NCBI GenBank assembly: GCA_907164885.2
Contig: OU015496.1
Coordinates: 137,354,503 to 137,418,502 of the forward strand
Length of the DNA stretch: 64,000 nucleotides
Source of the DNA: Dolomedes plantarius
Lineage: Eukaryota; Arthropoda; Arachnida; Araneae; Dolomedidae
Reading direction: 5' to 3'
Shown here piece by piece: positions 13,057-25,670 of this stretch. How positions within the stretch are numbered: position 1 is the stretch's first letter; each line of letters begins with the position of its first letter. The notes under the pieces were generated by a model. That model searched no databases, was not told the origin of the DNA, and saw nothing but the letters and a program-made list of their open reading frames with translations. A program made the translations under genes and the position numbers.

Positions 13057-13199
13057 GAACGCATATCTCTTATACACGAACCGTTTCCTAGAAAAATTCC
13101 CCTTTCTCGTTGGGACTAGCGGTAGACACTAGCGGGGTGGTAGATTTTTTTACTGTGGAGGGTTGCGGTGACAAGCAAAAGATACTTCCGAAAAGGGGG

Positions 13200-13948
13200 A
13201 ATAAAGTACTATGCAGTGAAAACAAACTTTTTTCGAGGGAATCGGGCCGCTTGCAGTGTAGAACTGTATAGGTTTCAGAAGCCAGGATAGATGAATTAGT
13301 GTTTCGAATTGAGGCAGTGAAAGGGTTTTAATGGACGTCGGCTCCTTATACCTGCGTCGGCCAGTCATCTCAGAATGGTTTCCCTTGATACCACCGGATG
13401 TCTGGAAGGTAGTAAATGACGTCGAACCGACGTTCTAGCGACGTTGTTGGGGCGGACGTGGTCGTCCTTATGATTGCGCGATCCTCGCGCGCATTTGTGT
13501 TCCTGGAACGTCCTATCCCTCCGCGACGGTAGATTATCCCTTCCATGATACATTGTTGCCAACACTGAGCAACTGCCATATCGCTCCGACCGAGGTGGCG
13601 GCCGATACACCTGTTCGACCATCCTGCTTCTCTGAGGCCTACTATTCGCCCCCTCTCAATGTCCGATAATTGTTCGTACTGTCACCGGTTACGTCTCAGA
13701 GGCACCTCTAGTCACAATACCGTCCATCCATGCCAACAGATTTGTTTGAATAACCCTATGGCACGAGCAATCATGCTTTTAAACTTTTCCAGCTGCGCAC
13801 GTCATATGCGCATAGCGCGCTTACCCTTGTCTTATTGGCGTCGAAATTTTAACCATTTGCATATCTCCTACCAGACTATATTCTTGCGAAGTTTCGTGAT
13901 AGTAGATCTATTTCTTCTGGGTGCATATTATTTTTTTGTGACAGAGTG
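13200..13948 (-). pseudogene. Tc1-like transposase relic, 3-prime truncated
   Basis: On the minus strand the element begins at 13948 with CACTCTGTCACAAAAAAATA, after a TA (13949-13950), resembling the Tc1 end at 16160 (CACTCATGGACAAAAAAATT). An AGATATGCAAATGGTT block follows, as in the other Tc1 copies here. Degraded coding sequence between about 13620 and 13310 includes REDRAIIRTTTSAPTTSL and ETILR-like segments typical of the Tc1 paired-domain/helix-turn-helix half, split across frames, plus a RSRRPLK-like continuation. The catalytic DDE region and the far terminal repeat are not recognisable. Other frames here are shadows. Confidence 0.6.
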
Positions 13949-13949
13949 T

Positions 13950-14979
13950 ATATAACAGATGTTCACTAAAAAGAATAATTGAAACCACACTAACTGATAA
14001 CCTTTTCTGATTTGCAAGTTGTATGAAACAACACAAAATAAAAATAATATCAAAATGATTCTTATGTAGTAACTGTATGAATTACAACAAAAATAGATAA
14101 ACTGTAAGCCTCTTCTTTGTCAGATAAACAAAGAAAACTTTTTTCCTTTTAAGCAGTTATTTTTAGACAAATGAACATCCCTCGCTGTGTGATTACCGTG
14201 GAGACTGAAATGTAATAAATGAAATGAGGTGGAAATTGGAATAAGAAAGTTAATATTTTATTTTTGTAGTCGGGAAAATTTCTTAAGATGTGTTTTCGTT
14301 TCAGCTGACAATTTCTCTCTCATTAAATTCGCTGTGAAGGAGAAATAATATACAGCTACAAAGTTGCCTAACGTAGAAGAGAGTTTACAGCAAGTTTATT
14401 ATTGGTGCTGAATATTTGGAAACTTTACGGTTTAAAAAGTGTTTTTTGAACGTTGAATGCTGTCTCCGTAAAATGAACTGAAAAACGGAAATTCTTGAAA
14501 AGGCAGTGAAATATTTAAACAAATATTCAATCAAAAGAATTTTAAACAAGTTAAAGTATTCATAAAAATAAATTTAATTCCTGGGTGGTATTTTTTGTCT
14601 TTACAAAAAAAATAACCAAATCGGAATTTTAGTAACATTTTGTAATTAATAAAAAATTTCAGGTAGTCTCTTCTAATTTAACTACCGCGGGTTATTAACG
14701 TAGGATTACTTATCGTTATTTACCTCTTTTGTATTTATACATGTATGTATGTGTTATGTATATATGTACCTATATATATATATGTGCATATGTATATATA
14801 TACATATATGAATGACAAAATTTTAACGCATTTTGGTACTTTTCTATTTAACTGTTTACTGCTCGTCGAAGCGATACAGACTGGGTTTAGCACGCTACAA
14901 AAATTATAACTCGCGAGGACGGATGGACGGATGGTTTTAGGGTTTGAGATTTTGCTTTCCGAAGGACGTAATCCTACGT
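13950..14979. other. Anonymous AT-rich sequence, no gene recognised
   Basis: Contains a small TATATGTGCATATG-type cluster near 14745-14810 and a GC-richer patch near 14855-14960. The minus-strand frame here has no known motif. Confidence 0.4.
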
Positions 14980-15650
14980 TAAAAAATGTATGAAATAAAA
15001 TCGTTTGTAATCTCCCTCCAAGTGCATCCATCCTGCATAGCGTAATAGAAGGCAAAATAATAAATAAAATCTTTCCTCTTAGTCAGAAAAAATTCTTATC
15101 ATATCATAATAATAAGTAATCCACAAAGGAACAAAATATATCGGGTATTATTAGGGGAAATAATTCTACTTTACCGATAAATTTAACACTGAATTTCATA
15201 TTTATTTCGCCACAAGTGAGATCTATATTAAGATATCATCTCAAAATTGACATGTTAAAAAAATCTATTTTAAACAAATTGTAATTTTAAGAACTTTTTG
15301 GTTTTATTTAATGTAAGAAAAAAGAACACATCTCTTGTAATTCCCTTCCAAGTACATTCATTCTTCGGGGTATAAACGAAGACAAAAGAATATCATCTCA
15401 TACATTTTAGTCAGAACAGATCCTATCAGATCCTAATAATAAATAAACCACAGAGCAATAAAATATATCGGACATTATGAGGGTAAATAGTTCAACTTTA
15501 CCAATAAGTTTCATAATGCTTGCCGTATTTATATTTCACAAATGAAATCTATATTAAGAAATGGCCCCAAAAGTGAAACCTGTAATAAAAAATCTGTACT
15601 GACCAAATCGTAATAATAATGGTTCCTTGGTTTTCACTAATATAAGAACC
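14980..15650. repeat. ~300-bp satellite, two diverged units (left part of array)
   Basis: Units start near 14990 and 15310. Each carries, in order, a CTTCCAAGTGCATCCATTCTTC-like block, TTTAGTCAGA, AATAATAAATAA-CCACA, ATTATGAGGG-AAATAATTC, a TTTAATACTG-like block and CACAAGTGAAATCTATATTA. The same order is seen at 17945-20770, so this is one array split by later insertions. Confidence 0.8.
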
Positions 15651-15653
15651 ATA

Positions 15654-15734
<81 letters not shown>
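15651..15734. repeat. (TA)n microsatellite
   Basis: About 40 TA units inserted into or expanded within the satellite array. Confidence 0.97.
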
Positions 15735-15737
<3 letters not shown>

Positions 15738-15966
15738 GCGGTGTAAGTCAGTAAGTCAAGTGGTGTAAGTCCAAAGCGTTTCACTGCACAAACTACAAAA
15801 AATTCCACTATAAATTAAGCAAATTATAGTTCATAATAATTATTATAATATTACAGATAATAATTATTTGAAATTCCACTATAAATAGAACATAGAGGTT
15901 GCATTTTTGCCCTCAAATAAAAAAAGTTGAAAATGTGATTTACACCACTTTGCCTTTCACCGCCTC
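15735..15966. mobile_element. 232-bp inverted-repeat MITE candidate
   Basis: It begins GAGGCGGTGTAAGTC and ends ...TTTCACCGCCTC, giving inverted ends (GAGGCGGTG / CACCGCCTC) with an inner AGTGGTGTAA / TTACACCACT pair. Inside, an AATTCCACTATAAAT block is directly repeated. It is flanked by TA and CA repeats, so a target duplication cannot be read. Non-coding. Confidence 0.6.
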
Positions 15967-15976
15967 ACACAAACAA

Positions 15977-16015
<39 letters not shown>

Positions 16016-16078
16016 CAATGATCGATTTCTGAAATAGAGGTGTCGGAACTGTAACCCTGTGGGGTGTGTGGGGGATAC

Positions 16079-16159
<81 letters not shown>
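15967..16159. repeat. (CA)n, (TA)n tracts with a 60-bp spacer
   Basis: CA/TA tract to about 16015, a unique spacer, then a pure TA tract at 16080-16159 that serves as the target for the next Tc1 element. Confidence 0.95.
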
Positions 16160-16162
<3 letters not shown>

Positions 16163-17231
16163 TCATGGACAAAAAAATTAGCGCACCAAGAAACAATTGC
16201 GGGATCGTAACGAAACTTGCAATGAAGGTACATGTCGGGGAGATATGCAAATGATTAGAAATGCAGCGTGATTGCGCATTACGTATAGCCGGTAGAGGGT
16301 GTTGAACATCGTACTCTGTGGAGTATAAAACAGGTAACCAAAGCTTGTTTGAGTGTGCTGAATCATTTACAAAGGAAGAGCGGAGATAGACATGCCATTA
16401 CGCCGTGTTCGAAGACAATATAAGCAGTTGTCGCAGTTTGAGAGTGGGAGAATCGTCGGGATGGTGGAAGCTGGGTGGTCAGCTAAGCGAGTAGCTCGTC
16501 AATTAGGTCGCTCTAATTGTGTTGTAAGGAGGTGTTAGGACCAGTGGACCCGAGAGATGTCATGTACATGAAGACCAGGCTCAGGACGCCCTCGACAGAC
16601 TAGTCGTTGAGAAGACCGCCACATCGTAAGAAATGCACGCGTACAGCCAACTGCTTCATCGGCCGCCATCCAGGCACAGGTAGCACCTTCTCTAGGGGTC
16701 TCAGTGTCTTCTCGAACCATACGAAGGTGCCTGGCTGAAGGACAGTTGGTATCGCGGCGCCCATTACGTGTGCTGCCCTTGACGCCCACCCATCGACGCC
16801 TCCGTTTGGAGTTTTGCCGCGCACGAGGAAACTGGACTGCAGCGGAATGTAACCCTTCCTTGGCCTGCCCGATTCCCAGATTTGTCTCCAATCGAGCATA
16901 TCTGGGATCATTTGGGCCGACGAGTTGGGCATCCCACGAGTTTAAACGAACTAGAGGCAAGGTTATAGCAAATATGGAACGAAATGTCTCAAGACATCAT
17001 ACAGAACTTGTATGACTCAATGCCCGATCGTATCGCATCGTGCTTTCGCGCTACAGGGGGTCCAACGGAGTATTAACTCCTCCGTTCTTTTGCCTTTTTC
17101 TCTGAAATAAATTATCCTTTTTCTTTGATTTTCTTATCATTTACTTATATCAAAGTAGTCATTACGTATGTAAAATTTCGTTTCATTTTGACGACTCCTT
17201 CTTGGTGCGCTAATTTTTTTGTCCATGAGTG
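16160..17231 (+). mobile_element. Tc1-like element, internally deleted
   Basis: Ends are CACTCATGGACAAAAAAATT and its inverted copy, both bounded by TA (16158-16159 and 17232-17233). The inverted repeat continues about 35 bp (GCGCACCAAGAA). At 1,072 bp it is shorter than a typical 1.3-1.6 kb Tc1. It sits in a TA microsatellite inside the ~300-bp satellite. Confidence 0.9.
16392..17076 (+). pseudogene. Tc1-like transposase pseudogene lacking the catalytic core
   Basis: Translation from ATG 16392 gives a Tc1-type N-terminus (LSQFESGRIVGMVEAGWSAK, then RVARQLGRSN). In-frame stops occur at about codons 51 and 60-80. The paired-domain half continues through SSRTIRRCLAEGQ and RRPLRVLPLTPTHRRLR. 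Coding then jumps from GNWTAAE directly to a degraded PDSQ-like block and a C-terminus ending GGPTEY before TAA 17074-17076. The segment holding the first two catalytic Asp residues is deleted. Dead copy. Confidence 0.85.
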
Positions 17232-17241
17232 TATATATATA

Positions 17242-17691
17242 TGTAGAGTGAGCTACATTTCCCCTCCTCATTATTCATAATCTATTCGCCCGCTGATGGG
17301 AAGCTTTCACTCCACTTAAGACTGAGCTTTAATTCGTGACGGGCAGAAGAAGCGGAGGCAACAGAAGAAGAAGCAGTTTCAGAAAAAGAAGCAGCAGTGA
17401 GAAGAAGAGGCAGGGGCGGCGGAACGAAGGCCGATCGTGTGCAGAGCGAGCCGAACAGCCAGAGCCAGCATTATGAATGCAGAACGAGGGCAGATAAGAC
17501 GGACTTAAGTGTAATGTTAGGTGCAAGTTTAAACGACGGCTTTTACTGTTTTAAAAGAGACAAGCTTCAATACGTAATGTTGTATTGACCTATTTTATAA
17601 ATATAAATGTGTACATGTGTCGTCCAAGAACTTTTAAATAAATGTTGTTGTTCTGTATTATCCTGCTCAACCAGTTGATTCCTGACCTACA
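17242..17691 (+). mobile_element. Solo-LTR candidate, 450 bp
   Basis: It begins TGTAGAGTGAGC and ends ...CTGACCTACA, giving short TGTAG/CTACA inverted ends as in LTRs. An AATAAA lies about 50 bp before the end (near 17638). A GA-rich middle encodes nothing convincing. No 5-bp target duplication is readable because both flanks are dinucleotide repeats. Confidence 0.45.
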
Positions 17692-17704
17692 CACACACAT
17701 ACAG

Positions 17705-17737
<33 letters not shown>

Positions 17738-17762
17738 CTATATATATGTGTGTGTGTGTTTG
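17692..17762. repeat. (CA)n/(TA)n/(TG)n compound microsatellite
   Basis: CA tract with a CAGACA interruption, then TA, then TG. Confidence 0.93.
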
Positions 17763-17944
17763 TTTAAGTAAGTGATATATGTATAATAGGCCAGGCGCAC
17801 TCACTGACAACAGTGATTATGTGAATAAATAAATGTTTTTAAGTATCGTATCTTTTTTTCCTAAAGAGAGGTACCGGAACGCCGTTCAGGCACGTTCTGT
17901 CACAAGTGCGTCGCTTGTGAGAAGATTTCCTAATATCATGTGTG

Positions 17945-18531
17945 TGAAAAAATCTATTTTAAACAAATTGTAATTTTAATGACTTTTGGGTTTTAACCAA
18001 TGTAAAATAAAATCATGTCTTGTAATAATTCCCTTAAAGTACATTCATTTTACGGGGTATAAACGAAGAAAAAGGAACAATATCATTCCATACATTTTAG
18101 TCAGAATATTCCTGCCATATCCTAAAAATGGATAAACGATAGAGGAGTAAAATATGACGGGCATTATGACGGCAAATAATTCCACTTTATCAATAAATTT
18201 AATACTGCATGTTATTTCTATTTCCTACAAGTGAAATATGTTTTATGAAATCGTCCCACAAGTGAGATCTATATTAACAATACTAATAATAAATAAGAGA
18301 TACTAATAATTCCAGATACTAATAATAAATAAACCACAGTGGAGTACAATGTATCGTGCATTATGAGGATAAATAATTCAACTTTACAGATAAATTTAAT
18401 ACTGAATACCATATATATTTCCTACAAGTGAAATCCATGTTAAGTAATTATCCCACAAGTGAAATCTATTCTAAAACAATCTATATTAATCAAATCGTAA
18501 TTTTAATGGTTACTATGTTTTCACTGAAGTA
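17945..18531. repeat. ~300-bp satellite, two units (middle part of array)
   Basis: Same block order as at 14980. A short AATACTAATAATAAATA duplication (about 18280-18330) disturbs the second unit. The array is interrupted at TA 18530-18531 by a Tc1 element and resumes at 19935. Confidence 0.85.
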
Positions 18532-19934
18532 CACTGCTGGCCACTGTAAATGCAACCCCCTGAAGGAAACATGCAAATAACATGAAATTTACAGCATGCA
18601 TTAGCGGAGGTGAGATATGTAAATGATTAGAATTTCAGCGCAGACGCACATCACGCGCGCCTGTGGCGCCACTTCAAAGCGCTATTTAAGGCTTGGAGAT
18701 TTCGACGATTTCAAGTTCGGCAATTGTGTTTTTCTTGTGGTTTTTTCAAAAAAACGATCAATTATGCCTCGTCGAAAACAGTGATCATCTTTTGATCAAG
18801 TATCCGACAGAGGAAGGATAGTGGCCTACCGAGATTGTGGATTATCTTTCAGGGAAATCGGTAGTCGTGTTGGACGAAACCAAACAACTGTAATGCGGAT
18901 ATGTGATCGTTGGATGCAGGAGGGTACGACGGACCGGCGTGTTCGATCGCATCCACCTCAGCGCACCACTTCACGTGATGACAGGCAAATTGTGCGCATG
19001 GTAGTGACGGATCGCTCAGTCACATCACGAACCATAGCACAGCACATGCAGTCTGAAACGCATCATCCAGTGTCTGCGCGTACCATTCGACGCCGTTTAC
19101 AGCAGAGTGGTCTGTCCGTAAGACGTCCATTGATTTGTCTACCCTTGACGCAGAACCACAGACGTCTCCGCCGCCAATGGTGCGATGACAGAAGGATGTG
19201 GATGGCAGAATGGAATGAAATTGTCTTTACTGACGAGTCACGCTTCTGTCTGCAACACCACGATGGTCGCATTCGAGTCTGGAGACACCGTGAAGAGAGG
19301 ATGCTGAACAGCTGCGTTATGCACCGCCACACTGGTCCTGCACCGGGTATTATGGTATGGGGCGGTATTGGATATCACTCTCGCACACCTCTAGTACGCA
19401 TTGCCGGTACTTTAAACAGCCAGCGCTACATCTCCGACGTGTTGGAGCCAGTTGTCCTTCCTTACCTTCAGGGCTTACCCACAGCCATATTTCAACAGGA
19501 TAATGCGCGACCACACGTGGCACGCATTGTTCAACGGTTCTTCGTCAATCGCCAGATTGAATTGCTTCCCTGGCCGCCTCGCTCTCCGGATCTTTCGCCG
19601 ATAGAAAACATGTGGTCCATGGTTGCTCTACGATTGACCCAGATTCCATCCCCAGCTGCCACAGCAGATCAACTTTGGCAACGTGTGGAAGCTGCTTGGT
19701 CTGCTGTACCCCAAGAACTCATCCAAAGTCTCTTTGAATCAATGCCGAGGCGTGTGGCAGCGGTGATCTCCAACAATGGCGGCTACTCTGGCTACTGATT
19801 TTGGCAGGAACCACACTTCACAGAAGTCTATAAATTTAATCATTTGATACTTGGTCAACATGTTATCTACAAAATAAATTTTGTTGTGATATCTCTTGTC
19901 TTTCTTGGTGTTGCAACTTGGGTGGCCAGCAGTG
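18532..19934 (+). mobile_element. Tc1-like element, copy 1, nearly intact
   Basis: Terminal inverted repeats start CACTGCTGGCCAC on both strands and agree at the outer 13 bp and the inner TGCAAC. TA is duplicated on both sides (18530-18531 and 19935-19936). The satellite unit at 20226-20250 has the uninterrupted sequence CACTGAAGTAAGAAGGAAAA, showing the pre-insertion site exactly. Length 1,403 bp, as expected for Tc1. Close sibling of the element at 42739-44147. Confidence 0.95.
18764..19798 (+). pseudogene. Tc1-like transposase, one nonsense codon
   Basis: ATG 18764 starts MPRRKQ, then TGA at 18782-18784 (CGA, Arg, in the sibling copy). The frame is otherwise open to TGA 19796-19798, 344 residues in all. 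N-terminal helix-turn-helix segments (LSFREIGSRVGRNQTTVMRI, then SARTIRRRLQQSGLS) would bind the terminal repeats. The DDE catalytic residues are all present: Asp in FTDESRF, Asp in FQQDNARPH, Glu in PDLSPIENMW. A 6-nt in-frame deletion removes two residues (EF) after the VS near residue 15 relative to the sibling. An internal start could give an N-terminally truncated protein, unlikely to be active. Cut-and-paste transposase by family. Confidence 0.93.
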
Positions 19935-20770
19935 TAAGAAAGGAAAACACGTATCTTTTATTTTCCTTCAAGTGCTTCCATTCTTCACGGTATAAAAGAA
20001 GGCAAAGGAATAATATCGTTCCTTAAATTTTAGTCAGACCGTTCCTACCAGATCATAATAATAAAAAATACCACAGAGGAATAAAATATGTAGGGCATTA
20101 TGAGGGCAAATAATTCTGCCTTACCTATAAATTTAATACTGCATGTCATATTTATATCCCACAAGTGAAATCTATACTAAAATAAACTATATTAATCAAA
20201 TCGTAATTTTAATGGTTACTATGTTTTCACTGAAGTAAGAAGGAAAACACATATCTTTTATTTTCCTTCAAGGGCTGCCATTCTTCACGGTATAAAAGAA
20301 GGCAAAGGGATAATATCATTCCTTAAATTTTAGTCAGACCTTTCCTACCAGATCATAATAATAAAAAATACCACAAAGGAATAAAATATGTAGGGCATTA
20401 TGAGGGCAAATAATTCTGCCTTACCTATAAATTTAATACTGCATGTCATATTTATATCCCACAAGTGAAATCTATACTAAAATAAACTATATTAATCAAA
20501 TCGCAATTTTAATGGTTACTATGTTTTCACTGAAGTAAGAAGGAAAACACATATCTTTTATTTTCCTTCAAGTGCTTCCATTCTTCACGGTATAAAAGAA
20601 GGCAAAGAGATAATATCATTCCTTAAATTTTAGTCAGACCGTTATTACCAGATCATAATAATAAAAAATACCACAAAGGAATAAAATATGTAGGGCATTA
20701 TGACGGCAAATAATTCTTTCTTACCTATAAATTTAATACTGCATGTCATGTTTATATCACACAAGTGAGT
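19935..20770. repeat. ~300-bp satellite, three highly similar units (right part of array)
   Basis: Units begin at 19936, 20236 and 20536 with AAGAA(A)GGAAAACAC, exactly 300 bp apart, and differ at only a few positions. The last is cut short near 20770. These are far more alike than the units at 14980-15650, suggesting recent local amplification. Confidence 0.95.
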
Positions 20771-21216
20771 TATGAATGATTCAACAAGAAGTATGCATTT
20801 TCAATTCTCCCATCATTTGTATATAACTTTGATACAAAGTGAACACAAATTTGTGTTGCATTGTTAAATTGTAGAAATGTACAGAAATAAATGGTTTATA
20901 AACACCGCGTTTTATTTCACACTAAATAAATGTAGTTAAAGATTTTTCATCTAAAATTTAGGTTAATGTTTAAATGCGAAAAATATATATCACATTTAAT
21001 TAAATATTAATATTGTATAAATTAATATTGCCCTTTAATGAATTAAAATAAAATATAGGTAAAAGATAATTCATTTTAAGATAAAATACGGTTATTTTTA
21101 AGTCTTTCAGTGCTTTTAAATGATCTTTATTACATGTAGGATATGTCTACAAGTTTTTTACGACATGGCAACTTTTTATTACATGTCTTACATGAAAGAT
21201 ATCATACATACATACA
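20771..21216. other. AT-rich sequence, no gene recognised
   Basis: No tandem, inverted or coding structure identified apart from TTATTACATGT words repeated around the adjoining microsatellite. Confidence 0.4.
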
Positions 21217-21218
21217 TG

Positions 21219-21311
<93 letters not shown>
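21217..21311. repeat. (TA)n microsatellite preceded by CATA repeats
   Basis: CATACATACATGCATACATA leads into about 45 TA units. Confidence 0.96.
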
Positions 21312-21317
<6 letters not shown>

Positions 21318-21319
21318 TT

Positions 21320-21351
21320 TCATTACATGTCTTACATACATGACATGTAAT
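21320..21351. repeat. Short palindrome next to microsatellite
   Basis: CATTACATGTC ... GACATGTAATG are perfect 11-bp inverted arms around a 10-nt loop. Confidence 0.7.
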
Positions 21352-21697
21352 GAAACAATATACACTATGAGAAAGAATTAATTTTTTCGACTGTTTATTA
21401 CAGCTATATAAAAAGATTCCTGTACTGAATGTCTCTTTGAGCTTTATGCCATTAAGAAATGTTCAATAGTGCGTGGCGGTAATAAAGAACATGTTTCAAA
21501 AACCTGCATTCTTTTTTGTGAACATAATGAGGAATAAAACGCATTTAAAGTTGAATACATGACCCGACAGAGACGTCGGCACTACACGGTAGATTCCTTC
21601 GTATCTGTCTTTTTACTTATGACTTATTTTCACGTTATTTTTATCCTTTATTATAAACAAATTTCAAATCATAAATGTTACATTTTAGTATATTTTC

Positions 21698-21764
<67 letters not shown>

Positions 21765-21987
21765 GTGTGCGTCATAAATTCGTGCAAAGTTCAAAAATTC
21801 GTAATAAAAAAAGCAATGATCGGAAAAATTTTCTATTTGCACCAATAGGATCAGAGGGACATTGGATTTTTTTTCAATGTAAAAAAGAAAGTATAAAACA
21901 ATGATAGACTAGTTATTCTGAGTATAAAATATCACACAATTGTTATATGAATATGCTCGTAAACCTATATATATATAGAGGTTTATG

Positions 21988-22032
<45 letters not shown>
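21352..22032. repeat. Anonymous sequence with two (TA)n tracts
   Basis: TA tracts lie at about 21702-21761 and 21993-22031. A short TATATATAGAGG interruption is at about 21967-21985. No gene is seen in between. Confidence 0.7.
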
Positions 22033-22947
<915 letters not shown>

Positions 22948-24499
22948 TGGTAAGTATGCCCATTATGAGACGTTGCCTAATATGAGACCCCAGCTTACAG
23001 GACGTATAAAGTGCTGCCACCAGGCGACTGGAGCATAAAACAGTAGTCTATTGCATCATTCGTAATCGGTGAGTCAGTCGAGTGTTTGCAATCGCACACA
23101 AAGCTGCAGTATTTATTTTCCTGAATGTGTGCTCGTCGACTTTTTTGCATCACCATTTTCATTGGCTGTTTTCACCTTCGAGGTAACACTCTTATAAAAA
23201 CTGTTAGTATGGAATAGGTAGCTATAAATGGGGAGTGTAAACACGCCTGTTTGTTTTAAGCTAACTTCAATCCGAACCTAAAAAATTCGTTGACGTGTTC
23301 AACAACATGGTCGTGTGCAATATGAGATCCCAAAGCATGCCTAATATGAGATAGGGTCTCATATTAGATATTTTAGTTTTTACTCTTACAGCCCTGTTTC
23401 CTCTGAATCTGCAGATGCAGTGACGCCCAGGTGAAATCCACAACCATGTAGTAGTAGTGACATTGTTGAAGGTATTGATCAAACAACAAATTGAAACCAG
23501 TTTTTAGTGACTCCTGAAGAAATAAATTCCTTGCCTACGTTACCTGAGAAAAACACCTCGAAACCAAGTAGGGCCCGTAAAGCCGATATTATCACACCAT
23601 CACCCTATAAAAATAAATTGAGTGATAGCATTAATAAAAGAACTGCAGAATATTCGAAAAAAAAATTTTTTTCTTACAAGAAAAAAAAAGGAAGAGACCT
23701 AAAAGATAAGAAATCAAAGGATAAACAAGGAAATGGAGGTGAAGATAAAAAAAGAAAAGGATAAGGAAATAATAAATGGAAAAGGAAAAAAGGGTCCCTA
23801 CAGGAAGGGGAAAAGTAAGGATTGATGAAAATACAACACTAGTTAAAAAACGGAGAACGAATAAGCCTAAGTATTGCTATGATGATCTCAGCTCAATTGA
23901 GGATGATGAAAATCTTTCTCTCCATGACAACAGTGATGATAGCATTGATGAAAACGACGCTGAATGCCTTTTTTGTGGTTTTTTTTTTCAGAAGACAAAC
24001 GGGGAGAGCAGTGGCGTCACTGTAAAAGGTGCTTCAGGCGGGCCCTTGAAGATTGTGGAGCTGACGAACTTTTCATTTATAAACAATGTGAAAAGTTTGA
24101 ATCTAAAAACAAAAAGTAAACAAAACCTGAAGTGTAAACCAACTAATTTGTTTAAAATGTCACTTTTCTTTTTCACCTGTTAGTGTATATAGGTAACTGT
24201 TATCTAATTATTGTGTACAGTTTTGTTTTTAAGAACATTTTAGTAATTCAATTCATTTTTAGAGTTGTAGAATGGGGGTCTCATATTAGGACTACTTTCT
24301 TTAGACCCAAAAAATGGAACACTTGTGATTATAATTTCTTAGAAGAAAATTGTAAGTTTTTTTTTTTCATTTTCTGTCATTGATATATGTAGTAAAATAT
24401 ATGCATTAAAAGGATATCAAGTTGGTACTATAATCCCTCATTTACTTTTCTAGTTATATATGAAAATAAAAAGGGGTGTCATATTTTGCATACTTATCC
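22948..24499 (+). mobile_element. Pogo/Tigger-like element, deleted, zinc-finger subfamily
   Basis: The left end (T)GGTAAGTATGCC...TATGAGAC is matched by the inverted right end GGATAAGTATGC...ATATGACAC. TA borders both sides (22946-22947, 24500-24501). The motif (C)TAATATGAGA(C/T) is repeated subterminally near 22978, 23317, 23341 and inverted near 23357 and 24276; the pair at 23340-23366 forms a perfect palindrome. The interior holds the 3-prime part of a transposase gene. A full element would be longer, so the DDE region appears deleted. Confidence 0.75.
23500..24120 (+). pseudogene. C-terminal part of a pogo-type (CENP-B-like) transposase with zinc-finger tail
   Basis: The frame from about 23500 reads LVTPEEINSLPTLPEK, then KADIITPSPYKNKLS and a Lys-rich run. 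An early stop occurs at 23762-23764, and the sequence resumes in another frame (LSSIEDDENLSLHDNSDD) and then AECLFCG. After one further frame change it reads RGEQWRHCKRCFRRALEDCG. A phosphosite-like acidic stretch followed by a Cys-rich CxxC...C..C module is typical of insect and spider pogo-like transposases with a degenerate PHD-like tail. The N-terminal DNA-binding and DDE domains are missing. Non-functional. Family placement from remembered motifs. Confidence 0.6.
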
Positions 24500-25670
24500 T
24501 ATGTATTTACACCTGTGTGTGTGCATTAAAATATCAACAATATAACAATAATTAAAAAGTAAATAAAACTTTAAAGAGTTTGGCATAAAACATGTTTTAT
24601 TTCCCTTTCAAGGAATCGCAATTACTATCAAACATATATTTCTGTTTCAGAGTATTCCACACACATGACCCCATAATCCGCACTTATCGGTGAGCCTCCA
24701 ATTCTCAAATTATCTCTAATAATCAACAAATTGATCGTTTCTCGCCGATAAGAAAAAGGGAAAAAAAACCATCAAAGAATGGGCCGAATATTACGGAAGT
24801 TCATTTTCTCTCTTCCAGGGCATGTATCAATTGCGAATCGAGACTAGCTCGCCACCGTATAACAGACTTCCCCCCATAAAGTGGTTAGCAAGCTTGACTA
24901 TCTGGTCACGAAAAACTTCCCAAGCACCAGCGAGGAAGGAGAAAGAAAAAAATAAATAAAAAGACAAGAAGTGTACACACAAGGCCCCTTGCTCGGATGT
25001 TTAGCCAAGAAGAAGAAGAGATGTATCTAGCTAACCCTAATTGGCTGGTGAATGGAAAGGCTACTGATAAAATCCCGAGATACAACGAAACAGGTTGTAT
25101 AAAAGAAAGCAGTAAAAACAAGAGAGGAAAAAAAAACGGGGTATTCGCTCGTTACCTGATTGTATTTCGAGCTTCCCGATTCCCAGGGTGTTAAGAACAG
25201 TGAAAGGAGATAAATTTTCCGTGATTATATCGGAAGTTGCCGTTCAACAATGCGGATGTTTTGGTGTAAGATAAAATTGCACATTGTGATGGTTCGTAAG
25301 TGCAACATAAGCGTGTGCTTTTTGGATGAATTCGAGATTTTTTTGTTTGTTTGTTTGTTGTTCTTGTACATTATATAGCTTATTTTCTTTCATTTTTTTC
25401 GGGAAGATTATAATAGGCGATAAACGGGTAAAAGAAATCGCTCAATAGCGTTGCCCGATTGTATTTCTGTCTGGACCGACAGTGGAAGCTTTTATCTAAA
25501 TCGTAAATCAAATAAAATTTTTTACATAATTTCTGAATCAATGGCATAAATCTGCGTACTTATTTTCACAGTTATGTTGGTAATTAAGTAGACTACGGAA
25601 ATATTTATTGCCTCATCAGTGTTGCTCCTTAATCAATAGATATAATGTCCAATAACCTAATTTGTTACTA

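Noticed and set aside
14735..15055. 106-codon minus-strand frame
   Set aside because: Part is TA/CATA repeat and part overlaps the satellite; no motif recognised.
16535..16960. Minus-strand frames of 110-141 codons
   Set aside because: Antisense shadows of the GC-richer Tc1 coding region on the plus strand.
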